Source of the DNA: Bagarius yarrelli
Lineage: Eukaryota > Chordata > Actinopteri > Siluriformes > Sisoridae
Direction of reading: 5' to 3'
Assembly (NCBI GenBank): GCA_005784505.1
Contig: VCAZ01000006.1
Coordinates: forward strand, 10,362,724-10,426,723
Length of the DNA: 64,000 nt
Part shown: piece after piece, positions 11,917-23,915 of the stretch
Position numbering within the stretch: the stretch's first letter is position 1
How the letters are laid out: every line of letters starts with the position of its first letter
Notes under the pieces: generated by a model
The model's input: the letters and a program-made list of their open reading frames with translations, nothing else
What the model was told of the DNA's origin: nothing
The model's database searches: none
Program-made: the position numbers and the translations under genes

Positions 11917-14525
11917 CTGAAGGAGACATGAAAGATTTAATCATAATAAAACAAACACACTGCGACAAGGAATAGTATTAACATGAGTGTGTGTGTGTGT
12001 GTGTGATTGCTGGTAAAAAGAGGAAAATCCCTTCGTTCCTTCGGGGGCTCACATTGTCATACTGGTTCCATTCTTTTGTACTCTCTCAAGTAAAAGATGT
12101 TTCTCAACAGGAATGCTGAAACATTCTGGGATATCCCATTCAGAGGAACAGTTTACACCTCCCCAGAGAAGCATTACATAAACATTGATGCTATTAACTT
12201 CAGTCACCCAGGACTGGACTGGAAACTTCCTTACCTTATTCACTATCATTTAGAGCCCGAGCTACTAGCCTTAAGATAAGAGTCTTGTCCCTAACTTGTC
12301 CATAAAAACCAGAAAGATTTCTGTACCATAAAGTTGACGGTAGTTTTAGTGCTACTTTTTGAACTAGTATTTTATTAAATATTTATTAAATTCAAACAGT
12401 TTCTTAGTTCTTGGTTAGTTTCTTATTACCTTTTAGGATGAAGCCTCAATGTATTATAATGATGTGAAATAAAAAACTTATGCGAAAAAATAATTGCCTA
12501 GGAATAAATGCCTATACCTAAATATTTAAAATATAACCACATTTTCGGTTCCCACTTGGTCCTTATTGTTGGTTAAGACTTGTCAATAGCTTTACATGGG
12601 CATCATTTTTATTGGGTCTCATTAGGCATATAACATATTAAAACTAAAATGGAATTTCTATAAAAAGTTGGAAAGAACAGATCAGCCACAATAACCAAGG
12701 ATTATATCAAACACTGACAAAGCAAAGTGTTTTTCTTTTTTTCTAATTTTGCAATTTTTCCGGTAGCTAACAATCTAAAGATAAAATATACATAAGCTCT
12801 AGGCAACATTGTGATGATAAATTGAGCTGGAAATTTAAACAAAAACTGATCTAATCTATGGAGTGGGCTGATGAATGCAGGTAGGGAAAGATATTTACTT
12901 TGAGCAGAAACAGATCATGCTGGGGTTTCATGTGTGTGTGTATGTGTGTGTGCGTGTTTCATTCTGTTTTTGTTTCTTTCTTTATTTTTTCTAGCAAAAT
13001 ATTGGTTCCTTTTTTATCAATAGAGCTTATTTATTTAAAAAATATTTTAAAAAGTAAGATACGTTTTTTTAAACACAACAAATAAGCAGTGTTTTTGTCA
13101 AATAATTGGGTTATCTAATGTTTTAAACAACCATTTTGTCTGTAGCCAGAAAAAGCTGCTTGGAAAAATCAACACCAGCTCAAATAAATGAGTCAATTAG
13201 TAAAAACAAATAAAAGTGTCAGTGACAGAGAGTAAAACACTGATATAGTACATAACCCTGTGTGTATATGGTTTTTATATTATTTATAACTGACCGATAG
13301 TCATATTTCTAATTCAGATTCTGTTCCACACCAAAGTCTGGTTCAAACTAATGATGAATAAATTTGAAATAATATGTTGGTTTTAATTTAAGTTTATAAT
13401 AATTTAAAAAAGTAAACTTGCTATTAGTGGCAACTGTAATAGGGATTCATTCATACTTTAATTAAAACCTAAACATTTACTACCGTAGAGGATTTCAAAA
13501 AATCCAGTGCAGGTAATCTCAATTGGTTCATTTTTCTAGTTCTAGTTTGACCACTGTGAGGGAATTTGGAATAGAAAGTGAATACTTGTTTGTCTACATT
13601 TTTGTTATTAAATTGGATATCGCTTACATGACCAGAAACATTTTAAAGTAGTGTTTCTAGCTGCCCAAAAATTGTTGGCAAACTTTAACTTTTGTAAGCC
13701 CTGTAAATTACAGTACAGTAATGTTTATTGGTACAGCACCTTCACTGGCTTTTTCATTCATGTTTTTTGCTAGTGAGAAGCTGCATCTTATTTTAAATAG
13801 CAAGATGTTTAAAAGGCGTTCTGTTTAATTCGCATAATTAGACTTACCACAATTAACACCAAAATAAGAATCGCTTTTTGTGAGAATTATTGTGCTGCTG
13901 CTTCTGCTCGCTTACTAGTATAAACAGAACCTCTAAAATACTGAATGATATTTTCTTGTTTTAACTAAAATTAACAGTATAAATAAAGATTTGTAATTTT
14001 ATTTTAATTGAAATAGGTCATAAAGTTAGGAAACATAATACAGTTTCTCAAAATCAAAATGCACAATATAACAAAAAAACACAAGCCAAAAATGATCAAT
14101 TAGATTTATGTAAAATAAAATAAGTCATTTCTATTAGACCTTTGCTTGTGAATCATCATGAATATTTATTTAATATGACTGCTGTCTCTCCAAACGTCTG
14201 CAAGCATGGAACAGTCAATCCTCCTACTCAACATACTGGTGCAAGTAATTTGTCATACTTAAACATGATTATATACAAAACTGGTTGACTCCATCCAAGT
14301 GAAACAAACCACACAGCCAAAGACAACTGACAGAATGAAGCCACTTTAGCCTTCGTTTTAAAAAGGCTTTTCTGAACTTTTCTTTAGCCAACTCTAAACT
14401 GGGAAATACAGATTTCTGTGGAGTCACCTTTAACAGTTTAGCACTGTACATTCTGGAAATACAGACAGACCTTAGAAAACTTCAGCCAAAATAGTGAATG
14501 TCTGATCCACCTTAAATGTTGAGTA

Positions 14526-14588
<63 letters not shown>

Positions 14589-17500
14589 CGTGTGTGTGTG
14601 TGATATATACTGTATAAATATATATTAGTGTGTGTGTGTGTGTGCAATGTTCTTACTTACCGAAGTCACTGGCACAGAAGTGCTCCATTACAGTGTCGGC
14701 TTTTAGCTCATTGTCACAGGGTGGACATGCTTTTGAGGCTGTCAGGAGAAGAAAAGAAAATTGGAACAGTTATACGGCTATTTTTTCAATTATAGTCAAA
14801 ACCGCTTTATTTTATAATTTCCTAGTGTTTCCTAGTGTCTTTAAGTCCCTAATTTGGGACAGACTCAATATTTGGTCGTGTGCAAGTGATCTGCAGGATG
14901 TGGTTTTGCAATACGGTTCACAGAAGCACTAACCATTTTGTAAACACTTTGCACTTTTCTGCTTGTCAGATGCTATTTATTCTTCTCGGGAGGATAGACA
15001 GAACAGGAGTCTGGCACAATGTACAGTACAGCCAGTGTACAGTAATGACAACAAAAAATCTGCTACTGAAAAACAGCACTTTTTTAAATATTTTGCTACT
15101 GAGACAGCTAAACTTATGTGTTTCTTCATAAGTGAGTCCAAAAGCAAGAACAAATATCGCAAATGCAAGAACAGACAATTAGGTTTGCGAAAGCTCAGTT
15201 CATGGAAAAATATATATCGATACCCTTTAAACCAGGTGGAATGCATAATGTATCATTTTTAGCAGACATAGAGGCTGTTGTGCTTGCACAGCAATCCTTG
15301 TGTGTGTTTGCGCATTTTAATGGGGTCTCATTTTGTGCAGAAAGACAGGAAGGCATGTAAAGCGCACCACTGGTGTTCATAAAAACGAGGGGCTAAAGGC
15401 CAGGGCTAATAGTGCTTAATCCATAGCTTTCAGAATAATAATAAGATGGAGCGCTTCAGGCAACTGGATGTTTGATTTCCCTACAATGAGTCACTTCAGA
15501 CTTCTTCCGCAAAAGATGTTTTTTAACATAATTTCTACACACACTGTGTGGATATAAATAATTGAATGAATGTGAATTGTGTTACAGTAATGTTTTCTGT
15601 GTCCTGGCAATCTTAAGCTAATAAAGAAGGACACTACATCTGGACTGTTTTTCACAAGAGTTAATCACAAATAAGTCACACATTAAATGATTTTTAATGA
15701 TTGTACTGTTATTTGGTTTTAAATGATAAGATTAAATCAGATTTAGTTTGAACGGAGACATAATAAACTCTATTATATTGTGATAAGTTACATAAGTTTG
15801 CACCAATGCTTAATTTTTATATTTTATTCATAAAGCCAGCATCACTAATTTATATAGGTTTGGTGTAGCACCAGTTTTTCTATTATATTATTTACACTTT
15901 TTTTTTTTTACAAAACTTTAACATTTTGCTCCTCTAGACGAATCCTTAAAGTTTTTTTTTTATATTGGTTTCTGACCAACCCTTAAATACCCAGTAAACT
16001 AATAAGTATTCTGATGTACCAAATAAAAATGTAGCATCTGAATTGGAATTTTTTTAAAGGAAAAAAAAACTTTTTACAAGCTATTGAATATGAAATCCTA
16101 TCGCTCATGGTAATACAGACAAATCAAAATCAATCAAAAATCAAAATTCTGTTTTCACTAAGCACCACTGAAAACAACTTAACAAAGTGCCTGGGGTTAA
16201 GCAGTTACATGCCCCATTTCTGATTCCTTCTTCCAGATTGAAAAATCGAGGGTCAGAGTTTATCACCCCTGTCACTAGAGCAGTCACTGCAGCAGATAAT
16301 ACGAAGGGTTAAAGTTCGGTAAGTGTCACTTGCGAGTGTTGCTGAACTTTCTCTGTATGCAGTCAAAATTCCTTTACATTCCTTTAGAACTCTGGACAGT
16401 GGCTCAGCTGGCGACACTTACACAATCTCTTTGTAAAGGTAGAGAACAGTGTCATTTTGCTTCAAGTCTTCAGTCTCTAACATTGTCTGACAGCCACACT
16501 CTTGAAACTGCGCTGACTTATTTGAACTGCAGAGTAATTTATTTGGTCTGCTGGGTGGTTTATTGGCAGGCTGCAACTTGAAGTAATGCCAAAACGTGCC
16601 TGAAGATCTAGTAGTGGGAATTCTGCAAACTGAGTTTCTGTGTAGATTTAGTGATCGACTCACTTTAACAGACTGTCTCAAGCTATTTGCAACTGATTAA
16701 GGAAAAAACATGTCTTGAAAATACTATAACATAAATGATTCCACATGTCTGAGATGGACTAGATCACATTAAACAGAACAAGCTAATCATTTAAAGTGCT
16801 TTTATTGGTAAACGTTACAGTGAGAGCCTGTTATATCACTCGCTGCACTCAGATATAGTTTCAAAGATAATTTTTATTAACATTTTTTTAAATATATAAA
16901 ACTTTATAATCCCTGTCATTTGGAAAGTCTACAGTGGTTTAAGCCCAGGACAGACGTGTAGCTGCGAATAAATTGGGTGTTTTTTAGATTTAAAAAAAAC
17001 ATAGTAATCAGCTTTACTGAGTAAATAGAGATTGTTATTATGGAACAATGTGAAACTTTTTTTTAGCTCATCATACAAGAATTTACAAGACAGACTGAAT
17101 TCATACAGAGTCAGAATTCCACATTTTATGGCTCATTTGGTCCTAAGAAGGTACAAACACTAACCATTAAATAAAAACCACTTACAAATAAATCATTACA
17201 AATTGATGACCAGATTTTTTAAAAAGACTTGCATTTTATCTTTGTTATTTTGCCTTTGGATGTTGTTGAAAGAACTAGCATGTGAAAAATGTTGCTCTGT
17301 TATTGTAATTAATGTCTGAACCCCCCCGCACACTGCTCCCATACTGTAAAAGTACCAGAGTGCATCCATCATTTAGACATGGTACTCTCCAGCTACCTAT
17401 TCAGGAACTCAGATCTTGGCTGTGAACTGGCCCTGGAGGATTCCACCTCAAACCACAAAAGAGAACCCCCTCTACCTTGTTTAGACCACTGTTTACTGGA

Positions 17501-19364
17501 ACTCACGACAGGCTAGTAAAAGGCCAAATTCATCCATATTATAAGATCTTGTATGACCATGTTGTTCTTCATTGCTATGCCCCTTTCGCAAAAACAGACA
17601 CTGGTGTGAGAGACATGCTACTCGCTCAGTCTACTGCAAGCTTTCATTTATTCCATGACATATGAAATTGCAGGATAGCTGCACAGCACCACTGCAGAAA
17701 AAGCCTAGGCTAATGATGATGATTGTTGGATTAGTGTAAATTATGTAATCAAAACCTAAGAAAATTCTGAGATTAATCAAAGTCAGGCTTATAGCTTGGG
17801 TGAACCGAGGGTCAGACCAGAAGCACAGTGTAGAGCTGAATTCCATTTCGTAAAGCAATTACAATGTTTTTCGTTTTACCTTTGATAACACTTAAACAGT
17901 TGTATTTTTACAGCATGAAGTCAGTATGATTGATCTTTTTCTCACTGCCTGACTTGTTACATGCTTTTTCCTTTTTACCACCCTGGACATACACTTCCCT
18001 TAATCCCCACCTATTCCCTACTTTATTTTGCTATTTACCTATTATTTCTTTTTCAGCTGTCTTTCTTATATGAGTTGTCATTATATCCTTAATGTGGCTG
18101 ACTAATGTATGGTTATTCAGACTCATTATCGACCCACAGTAGTGGCTCCTTGGCTAATTGGCTAAATAAAAAAGGGAGAGAGCGAGAAAGGCCAGACAAG
18201 TTGCCCCTTCACATTCCAAATGAGATTTTACTTCTAGATAGTGAAGCCTCGGAGTACTTTTGTCTCTCTAAGTGTCTAGTGAATTCTTTGCATTTACTTT
18301 TTAGAGACAATGTTTACTGTGAAAAGAGGAATGAAAATGCAGAACTGCCAGTGATTTTTAATTTGTCTAAACAAATATGATCTTTTTAAAACTACAATCT
18401 ACTTATTGCCTTTGCATCAATTACGTCACTAAAATTAACTCATAATTTATCAATCAAGAAATTTGCTGTTGATACAAATCTGACTCTGTGGATTCTGACT
18501 TATAATATTGCAGTTACAAAGCTTTTATAAAGTTTTTATGTTTTTTAATTAATTAATTTATTTATTTTTTACATGGAAGCGATGTTTTTTTTACAGTTAT
18601 TGCAAATGTACACTCATAAATAATATAGAAATATACTTAAAAGCGCAAGCTGTCATATGAGCCAATAGGCCTCAAAAGCTTGACAGATTTTATGTATTTT
18701 GTCAGAAACTGTATATAACTGTATATACTGTATATTATTTGTAGAGCTTTAGTAAGGAGCATTGTACTAAATATTACTGACAATTAATTTAAAAATAAAA
18801 AACGATTTCTTAAACATTTGTTTAAGTCGTACCTGGAGTTTGAGTGGCATGATTACCGGAAAACTGCATAGGGATGCAAAGATCATTATCAATAGGGAAC
18901 TTGTCACATTGGAGCATCTCAGGCCAGGGAAAGCCATAGGTCTCCATGACAGGAGCACAGCTGTTCCTGACAGCCTCACATAGAGAGCGGCAGGGGTAAA
19001 TAGGCCGGTCCAGGCACACAGGAGCAAACAGTGAGCAGAGGAAGACCTGTGTGTCTGCGTGGCAGCGCTTGGCCAGAAGGGGTACCCAGCTGCCCGCCTG
19101 CTGCATCACCTCAGGCATGGTCTCGTGGTCCAGCAGGTTGGGGAGTCGCATCTTCTTGTAGCCAACTGTGTAGCAGAGACGTAGCTCAGCAGGGATGTCC
19201 ACACACTGTGGCTGCTTGGCATAAAAGCGGCCGTTGTGGAAGTTGTCGGACTGCCAGCTGTAATAGTCATACTCCTCTGCCAAGGTGGCTGAACTGAAGA
19301 AAACTAGTCCCAGTGCTAACGTCAGTGAGCTAGCCACACACACCGGCCTTTTATGTATAGCCAT
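11588..19364 (-). CDS. sfrp5: Secreted frizzled-related protein 5 gene (three coding exons)
   Basis: Coding exons 19364-18833, 14738-14661 and 11916-11588 join in phase (both introns phase 1, GT-AG) into 312 residues; human SFRP5 is about 317. Residues 1-29 look like a signal peptide with cleavage before EEYDYY. Residues 54-163 form a frizzled cysteine-rich domain with the ten expected cysteines (54, 64, 101, 110, 117, 125, 129, 136, 153, 163). Residues from about 182 to the end form the NTR domain with six cysteines (CPPC at 182-185, C199, NCPC and a last C near the end) and a basic KKKK stretch. SFRPs bind Wnt or Frizzled outside the cell and restrain Wnt signalling. The N-terminal domain and neighbours (golga7b, crtac1) point to sfrp5; the NTR has several sfrp1-like stretches, so sfrp1 is the alternative. 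Confidence 0.93.
11986..12005. repeat. (GT)n microsatellite near the sfrp5 exon 3 acceptor
   Basis: Ten GT units about 70 nt upstream, in transcript sense, of the exon 3 acceptor. In the sfrp5 pre-mRNA it reads as a CA repeat. Confidence 0.9.
14527..14644. repeat. Compound (TA)n/(TG)n microsatellite beside the sfrp5 exon 2 donor
   Basis: A (TA)n run at 14527-14585, a TG run near 14591-14602 and a second TG run at 14629-14644. The last ends about 15 nt inside intron 2 from the exon 2 donor. In the transcript these read as CA repeats followed by a long AU repeat. Confidence 0.92.
14661..14738 (-). CDS. sfrp5: sfrp5 coding exon 2 (start of the NTR domain)
   Basis: A 78-nt exon after a pyrimidine-rich tract and acceptor CTGACAG, ending in the strong donor GTAAGT. 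It encodes residues 178-203 with the motif CPPCDNELK and the EHFCASDF end typical of SFRP1/5 linker exons. Phase 1 at both ends fits exons 1 and 3 exactly. Confidence 0.93.
14739..18832 (-). other. sfrp5 intron 1
   Basis: A phase 1 intron of about 4.1 kb with donor GTACGA and acceptor CTGACAG. I see no exon, tRNA or clear transposon inside. Several short open frames near 15.0-15.3 kb overlap on both strands without conserved motifs and are taken as chance. Confidence 0.7.
18833..19364 (-). CDS. sfrp5: sfrp5 coding exon 1 (signal peptide and frizzled domain)
   Basis: ATG at 19364-19362 opens a signal peptide and the complete ten-cysteine frizzled domain. The exon ends after ACTCCAG, followed by the donor GTACGA, leaving phase 1. 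The segment LFAPVCLDRPIYPCRSLCEA is nearly invariant in SFRP1/5 proteins. This start is chosen because the hydrophobic leader follows directly and the family starts here. Confidence 0.95.
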
Positions 19365-19379
19365 GTATCTTGAGTTTTA

Positions 19380-19800
19380 TAGTTTATCAATGTTGGTGTA
19401 AAAAGGGAAAAAAGACAGTAATCCTTTCCCTTTTAAAAAGTAATTGATGATGGAAAATGAACAAAACGATTTTCTGTCTAGTTTATGATTCCCTCTCTTG
19501 CTCAGGTTTGTCAGGCTTATCTTCCAGTATAGCAGTCTCCTGACTTCAGCAACTCAGGTGGCTCTTCAGTGAGGGCTGAGATGCAGCTTTTACTGCTCTG
19601 CTCTTTTCTAGGCTCTCTAAGATGCACCTAAGGAATATGAAGGAGTGGGTTGCTGGCTTTACCAACCGACAGCCCCCAAGCAAGCTGAAAGTCCACTCCA
19701 CCTCCCACAGTCTCCTCACAGCCAATTGCTCGGGAGTGGGCGGCACCCCTGAATGGACTGACACTCCCCTATAGCCCACCTCCCCTGACTCCTACAGGCA
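19380..19800 (-). promoter_or_regulatory. Probable sfrp5 5' UTR and promoter region
   Basis: The 430 bp upstream of the sfrp5 ATG are richer in G+C than the flanks. On the plus strand a CCAAT pentamer lies at 19722-19726, and a CTATAG element at 19769-19774 sits in a C-rich context. No initiator or start site can be fixed, so the extent is a guess based on base composition and position. Confidence 0.35.
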
Positions 19801-21641
19801 GTCTCACACAACCTGGCTTGTAGCACACACTGTGCATGGTGTCTGTTTGTGCAAAACTAACTGAGAGAGAAAGGGAGAGAGAAAGTATGTGTGTTTGGAG
19901 TGTGTTCAGCCTGTTGCTCTGTCTTATATACATATATACACCATACTCCTATTATACACTCTCTTTTTTTGCATTTCAACTTATTTTAACACATTGTGAG
20001 CAAGAAGATCGTAGTTGGGTCGGAAGGCATTGAGATTCAGTGCAGCTACAGGTGGTCAGGGACGTTTTACTATGCTATTTCAGATATGCTAATGGAAGGC
20101 ATGGATGTGAATAGGGTCAGGCTTTTGCTCTGTCACCTTTTATCAGCAGCCTTCACACACACATACACACAAGGGGGACCCAGCTTTAAGCCTGCAAGCA
20201 TTCGGCAGCAGGGGGCCTTGCAGCCACATTGCAGCGCTTTCCATCTAACCAGTAACAGTGTATAATATCCGTCTTAACGATAAATCACACAAGAAGTGCA
20301 GCAACTTTTTTTGATTTCCATGTTTTAATTTTAACTCACTGTATTTTGTGTTAAATGTAGACATAATGTCATTTTTATATAAATACAGAACTAAATTCAT
20401 ATAAAGCATCATTTAGAAAATGACTTTTACAAAGGAATCCAACATGGATTCTGATTAGGTAAATTAAGTTTCTTTTACAGCTCAGCTCTGAAAAATAGTC
20501 CCAAGAAAGTAATGTATATACATTTATTCTATCCATATTATTTCTGAAGTAAACGATGCAACACATGAAACAGAATTGTTTTTTTTCTCTCTCTTTTTCT
20601 AAGTGATGCTATAATATGCAATTATTTTCATTTTTGTATTTGGTTCTTATCAAATAAATATATAAATAATAGATGGAGACAAACACTATGCAGCACACAG
20701 TGTCATGGACTCTAAAATAGTTCACATTTCACAATTATGAAATATCTGGAGGCTAAGCTCAAGGTAAAGTAGAAGGATGCAAAAAAAAACAACAACCATA
20801 TTTTGAATATTTGGCACTTTTCTGTACAGGGTATTTACCATCTAAACGCTAAGACTGGTGTCTACTGAAAATTCTTATTGATATTCTAGTTCCAGTTTTC
20901 TGATAAAGGATCACACCATAAAGCAGGTTCTGTTTCATACTGAGACAGATCTCTTAAACACTATTTCTTGTGTCTTAGTGAATCAGTGTTGGACAGTTTC
21001 ATAAAAGTGTGTCCCCATTGCATTTTCAGCTGAAGGAAATGCAGCTTGGCCAGCAGTGCTCTCTGAATCCCCTTGCTTTAGTCACTCCTTCTTACTGATG
21101 GAAATAAGGTTTACTGCCCAGATTGTGTCAGACTCTAGTTGAAAAAATGTCCTCAACCTTTGCTCCTTGAAAAATCAATAATTGAGGCAGCAGTTCTAAA
21201 TGAGTGCCGTTCTCCCTGAGTGAGGATAACGAATGCTATCAGGGCAAATAGTGAAATGAGTTTATTGTCAGGCCATAAAGAATTTTAAATATGCATAACC
21301 CTTCGACACCATTCTAAATGGTTAAAAAGATAAAAACACCTTTTTAAACTACAAACGACTTTATGAAACATTTGCACGTAAAATAGCTGTTTTATTTCAG
21401 TCGGGTAATAAAGTGTAATGACACGCTGTAATGTTGAGGTGGATATTAAAATGTCTTTAAAAGAATCCTCAGTAACCATAAATGGTTTGAATGTGCAAAC
21501 ATTACTTAATGTAAACTTAACACATAATATAATTCAGAGTTTATTTAAAATTACTATAAACACCAGGACCACACTTACTTGTGGTTCAAGCTCAAGAAAG
21601 CATTAGGAACAAGACCGCTAGAGGTGTGTAAGCGAAACTAA

Positions 21642-22072
21642 GGCTCTAGTCACACTGCAAGGCTTAGTGCTCGATTTTTTTCGTGTCTGATGTAGCGAAT
21701 AAATGAGCAGCCATCGATGAAGAAGAGGATGAGGAGAAAAGGGGCCACATTTTGAATGTTGTGGAGCAGTGGCTGCTACTTCGATATCAAGGTGTAAAGC
21801 AGGAGTCAGAAGTGGTGGGTCCTTGACTTAAACACCTTCAGTAAAATCGATATTCAATCGTTTGTACTTATGCGCCAGTGTGGAACGATGAAGCATTTCA
21901 ATTTAAATGACGTAAAAGTCGCAGGAATTCCTGGATGTGACACAAAGGGATGTGACAAACATTGGAATTAAAAGGATCAGATTCGATGTTGTTTGTACTG
22001 TTCACACTGTCATGACAAAAACAGATCTGAGTCACGTATGGGCAAACATTTGCCTGCAGTGTGAACGTAGCC
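21642..22072. mobile_element. PIF/Harbinger-type MITE, 431 bp
   Basis: Terminal inverted repeats start GGCTCTAGTCACACTGCA on the left and read GGCTACGTTCACACTGCA on the right (reverse complement). The element is flanked on both sides by TAA (21639-21641 and 22073-22075), the 3-bp target duplication expected of PIF/Harbinger. There is no transposase inside, so it is non-autonomous. Confidence 0.75.
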
Positions 22073-22454
22073 TAAGACACGAATACTTACAGATGGAGTT
22101 TAAATGCTTCTGAAAGTGTTTAACACCTGCTTTTGAGAGGTGTTTGGATGACTGTAAAAGAGATAGGCTTGGTCTGGTGGTATTTCGAAAGTGATGCAAG
22201 GAAAAGAAGGGAAAAGTAAAAAATGCTGAATGTTAATTTAGATATTTAAAGAATGCACAGGAAAAACAGGCCTATGTTTACAGGACAAGACAGATGATCC
22301 AAAAAACTGCTCTGTAAAGCTATATTTGGCTCAGTGTCTAATGTGTTTATTATACTATGTTTTATTTGAAGAGGCTCACATAACGGAAACATAAGCCTCC
22401 TAAAATAAAGTATAATCACTGTTGAAATATGTTGATTATATTTTTTGGTGATTC

Positions 22455-22481
22455 CTCTTCTTCTTCTTCTTCTTCTTCTTC
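22455..22481. repeat. (CTT)n microsatellite
   Basis: About eight to nine tandem CTT units, immediately followed by an AT-rich run. Confidence 0.9.
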
Positions 22482-23857
22482 CTATTATTATATTAATACA
22501 GTTTAAAAATTTGTCATCATAGGTGTCCAAATTCATATAATCATTATTTTCTTTCGAATCACATTTAATTCCTCACTGTACCTCTCATCAGTTTAGGGAA
22601 CTACAGTAAAAAAAAAGTTTTATTCAAATTATATCATATGATTTACTATACTTTCACCACTACCCAAATAACCAAAATTAACATTATAAGGCTGAGATTA
22701 AAATAAATTTGATTAGATCATTGATTATAAAATAATAGTTACAACCTATTTAAAATGGTGGATAAAATATAATATTTAAAAACAATTTACTTGTGATGTA
22801 CGACCTATATATATTTCAATATTCTAATAAATATATTTGTTAATATATTTTCTATTTCATAATCAACTGATAGCTATTGCAGTATTTGACACAAACTATA
22901 TTAATAATCAAAAGATTTATTTGGTCAGATATGTAGCAAACAAGAATTTCTTCCTTTTGGGGGGTCACCACCCAAGCATTGCAGCTTAGTCAGGCAAACT
23001 TGTGGTCAATGCACTTCGCTACAGATTGTGCTTCCTCTAATCATGTTGCTTTGCTTTTTAAAGGCTTTTGAAAAGATCATGATCCGGGAGCAAAATTGAA
23101 AGAGACAGATGAGAGAATAGAAAGACCTCAAAGGCAAATGCCGGCCCTTAGTTGGGGCAGGAAGAAAGCATAAGGCCTGAGGTGCTGTGCGTCTCTAAAG
23201 CCTTAATCTGGATGAGGATGTGATACTTCCACTGACAGGCTTTATAGGAAATCCAAAAGTAGCCTGGAAGGATAGCAATCTAACATGTGCAAATATCATC
23301 AGCAGAGATGCAACTGTTGATTAGAAAATCTGCTTCTTGTATATGATTAGTATAAATATTCAGATGATTATAGAGTTTGTAAGATTCATACTATCTTACA
23401 CTCCTGTAACATTAAATGGCTCATCTGACATATCAAGCCAAAGCAAATTCCAAGAGGTATTGTGATAAATATTACAGTACATTCATCCTCGAAATTCCAT
23501 CCCGTTATGTTATAGACTATCGAAGGGCAAGGGAGAGCGAGAGCACTTGGCAAGCAGGATTGTGGGTTTCTGTGTCAGCAATTTCTGCATGAAGTGCGAT
23601 AGCATTGCAATAAATATTCACTGTGGTGACCTGCTTATAAAAGATTTTTATACTATTTCTTTTTTTTATTTTAAATTATTTCTTCCTACAGTATCATGAC
23701 AATGCCAGCACAGAATACAGTCAAAATGCAATGACAATGGAAAGTGTTTAAATAATCAAAAAAATAATCAAAAAGCCAACTTAGTGTGGAAATTTCTACC
23801 TGGAAGCTTTTTTAAAAGTGACTTTGGCAGGTACACAATTCTGCTTGAAAATGTACC

Positions 23858-23915
23858 CAGATTATGTATGTAACCATAATTTCATGAGAAAATTAGATGC
23901 TGTGTCAAAACGCAG
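23858..23915 (+). repeat. Decayed end of the GGTTATGTATGTAAC MITE family
   Basis: The segment starting ATTATGTATGTAACCATAAT with a downstream GATGCTGTGTCAAAAC resembles the left end of the MITE at 42807-43082 in the same order. The matching right end was not found. Confidence 0.4.

Larger units (their letters stand above)
11917..14660 (-). other. sfrp5 intron 2
   Basis: A phase 1 GT-AG intron of about 2.7 kb. It holds (GT)n at 11986-12005 near its acceptor, a second GT-rich run near 12929-12958, and a long TA/TG block at 14527-14644 beside its donor. A stretch at about 12097-12280 on the plus strand is open for 60 codons but matches no family I know; I treat it as repeat or chance. Nothing else recognisable. 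Confidence 0.7.

Noticed and set aside
12097..12279. 60-codon plus-strand frame (FWDIPFRGTVYTSP) in sfrp5 intron 2
   Set aside because: Looks protein-like but I cannot name a family, and it lacks splice sites and flanking homology; probably a dispersed repeat.
18822..18832. Extension of the sfrp5 exon 1 frame past the donor
   Set aside because: The frame continues a few codons into the intron, but GT at 18832-18831 and phase with exon 2 place the exon end at 18833.
19031..19297. Plus-strand frame of 88 codons
   Set aside because: Antisense shadow of the conserved sfrp5 frizzled exon.
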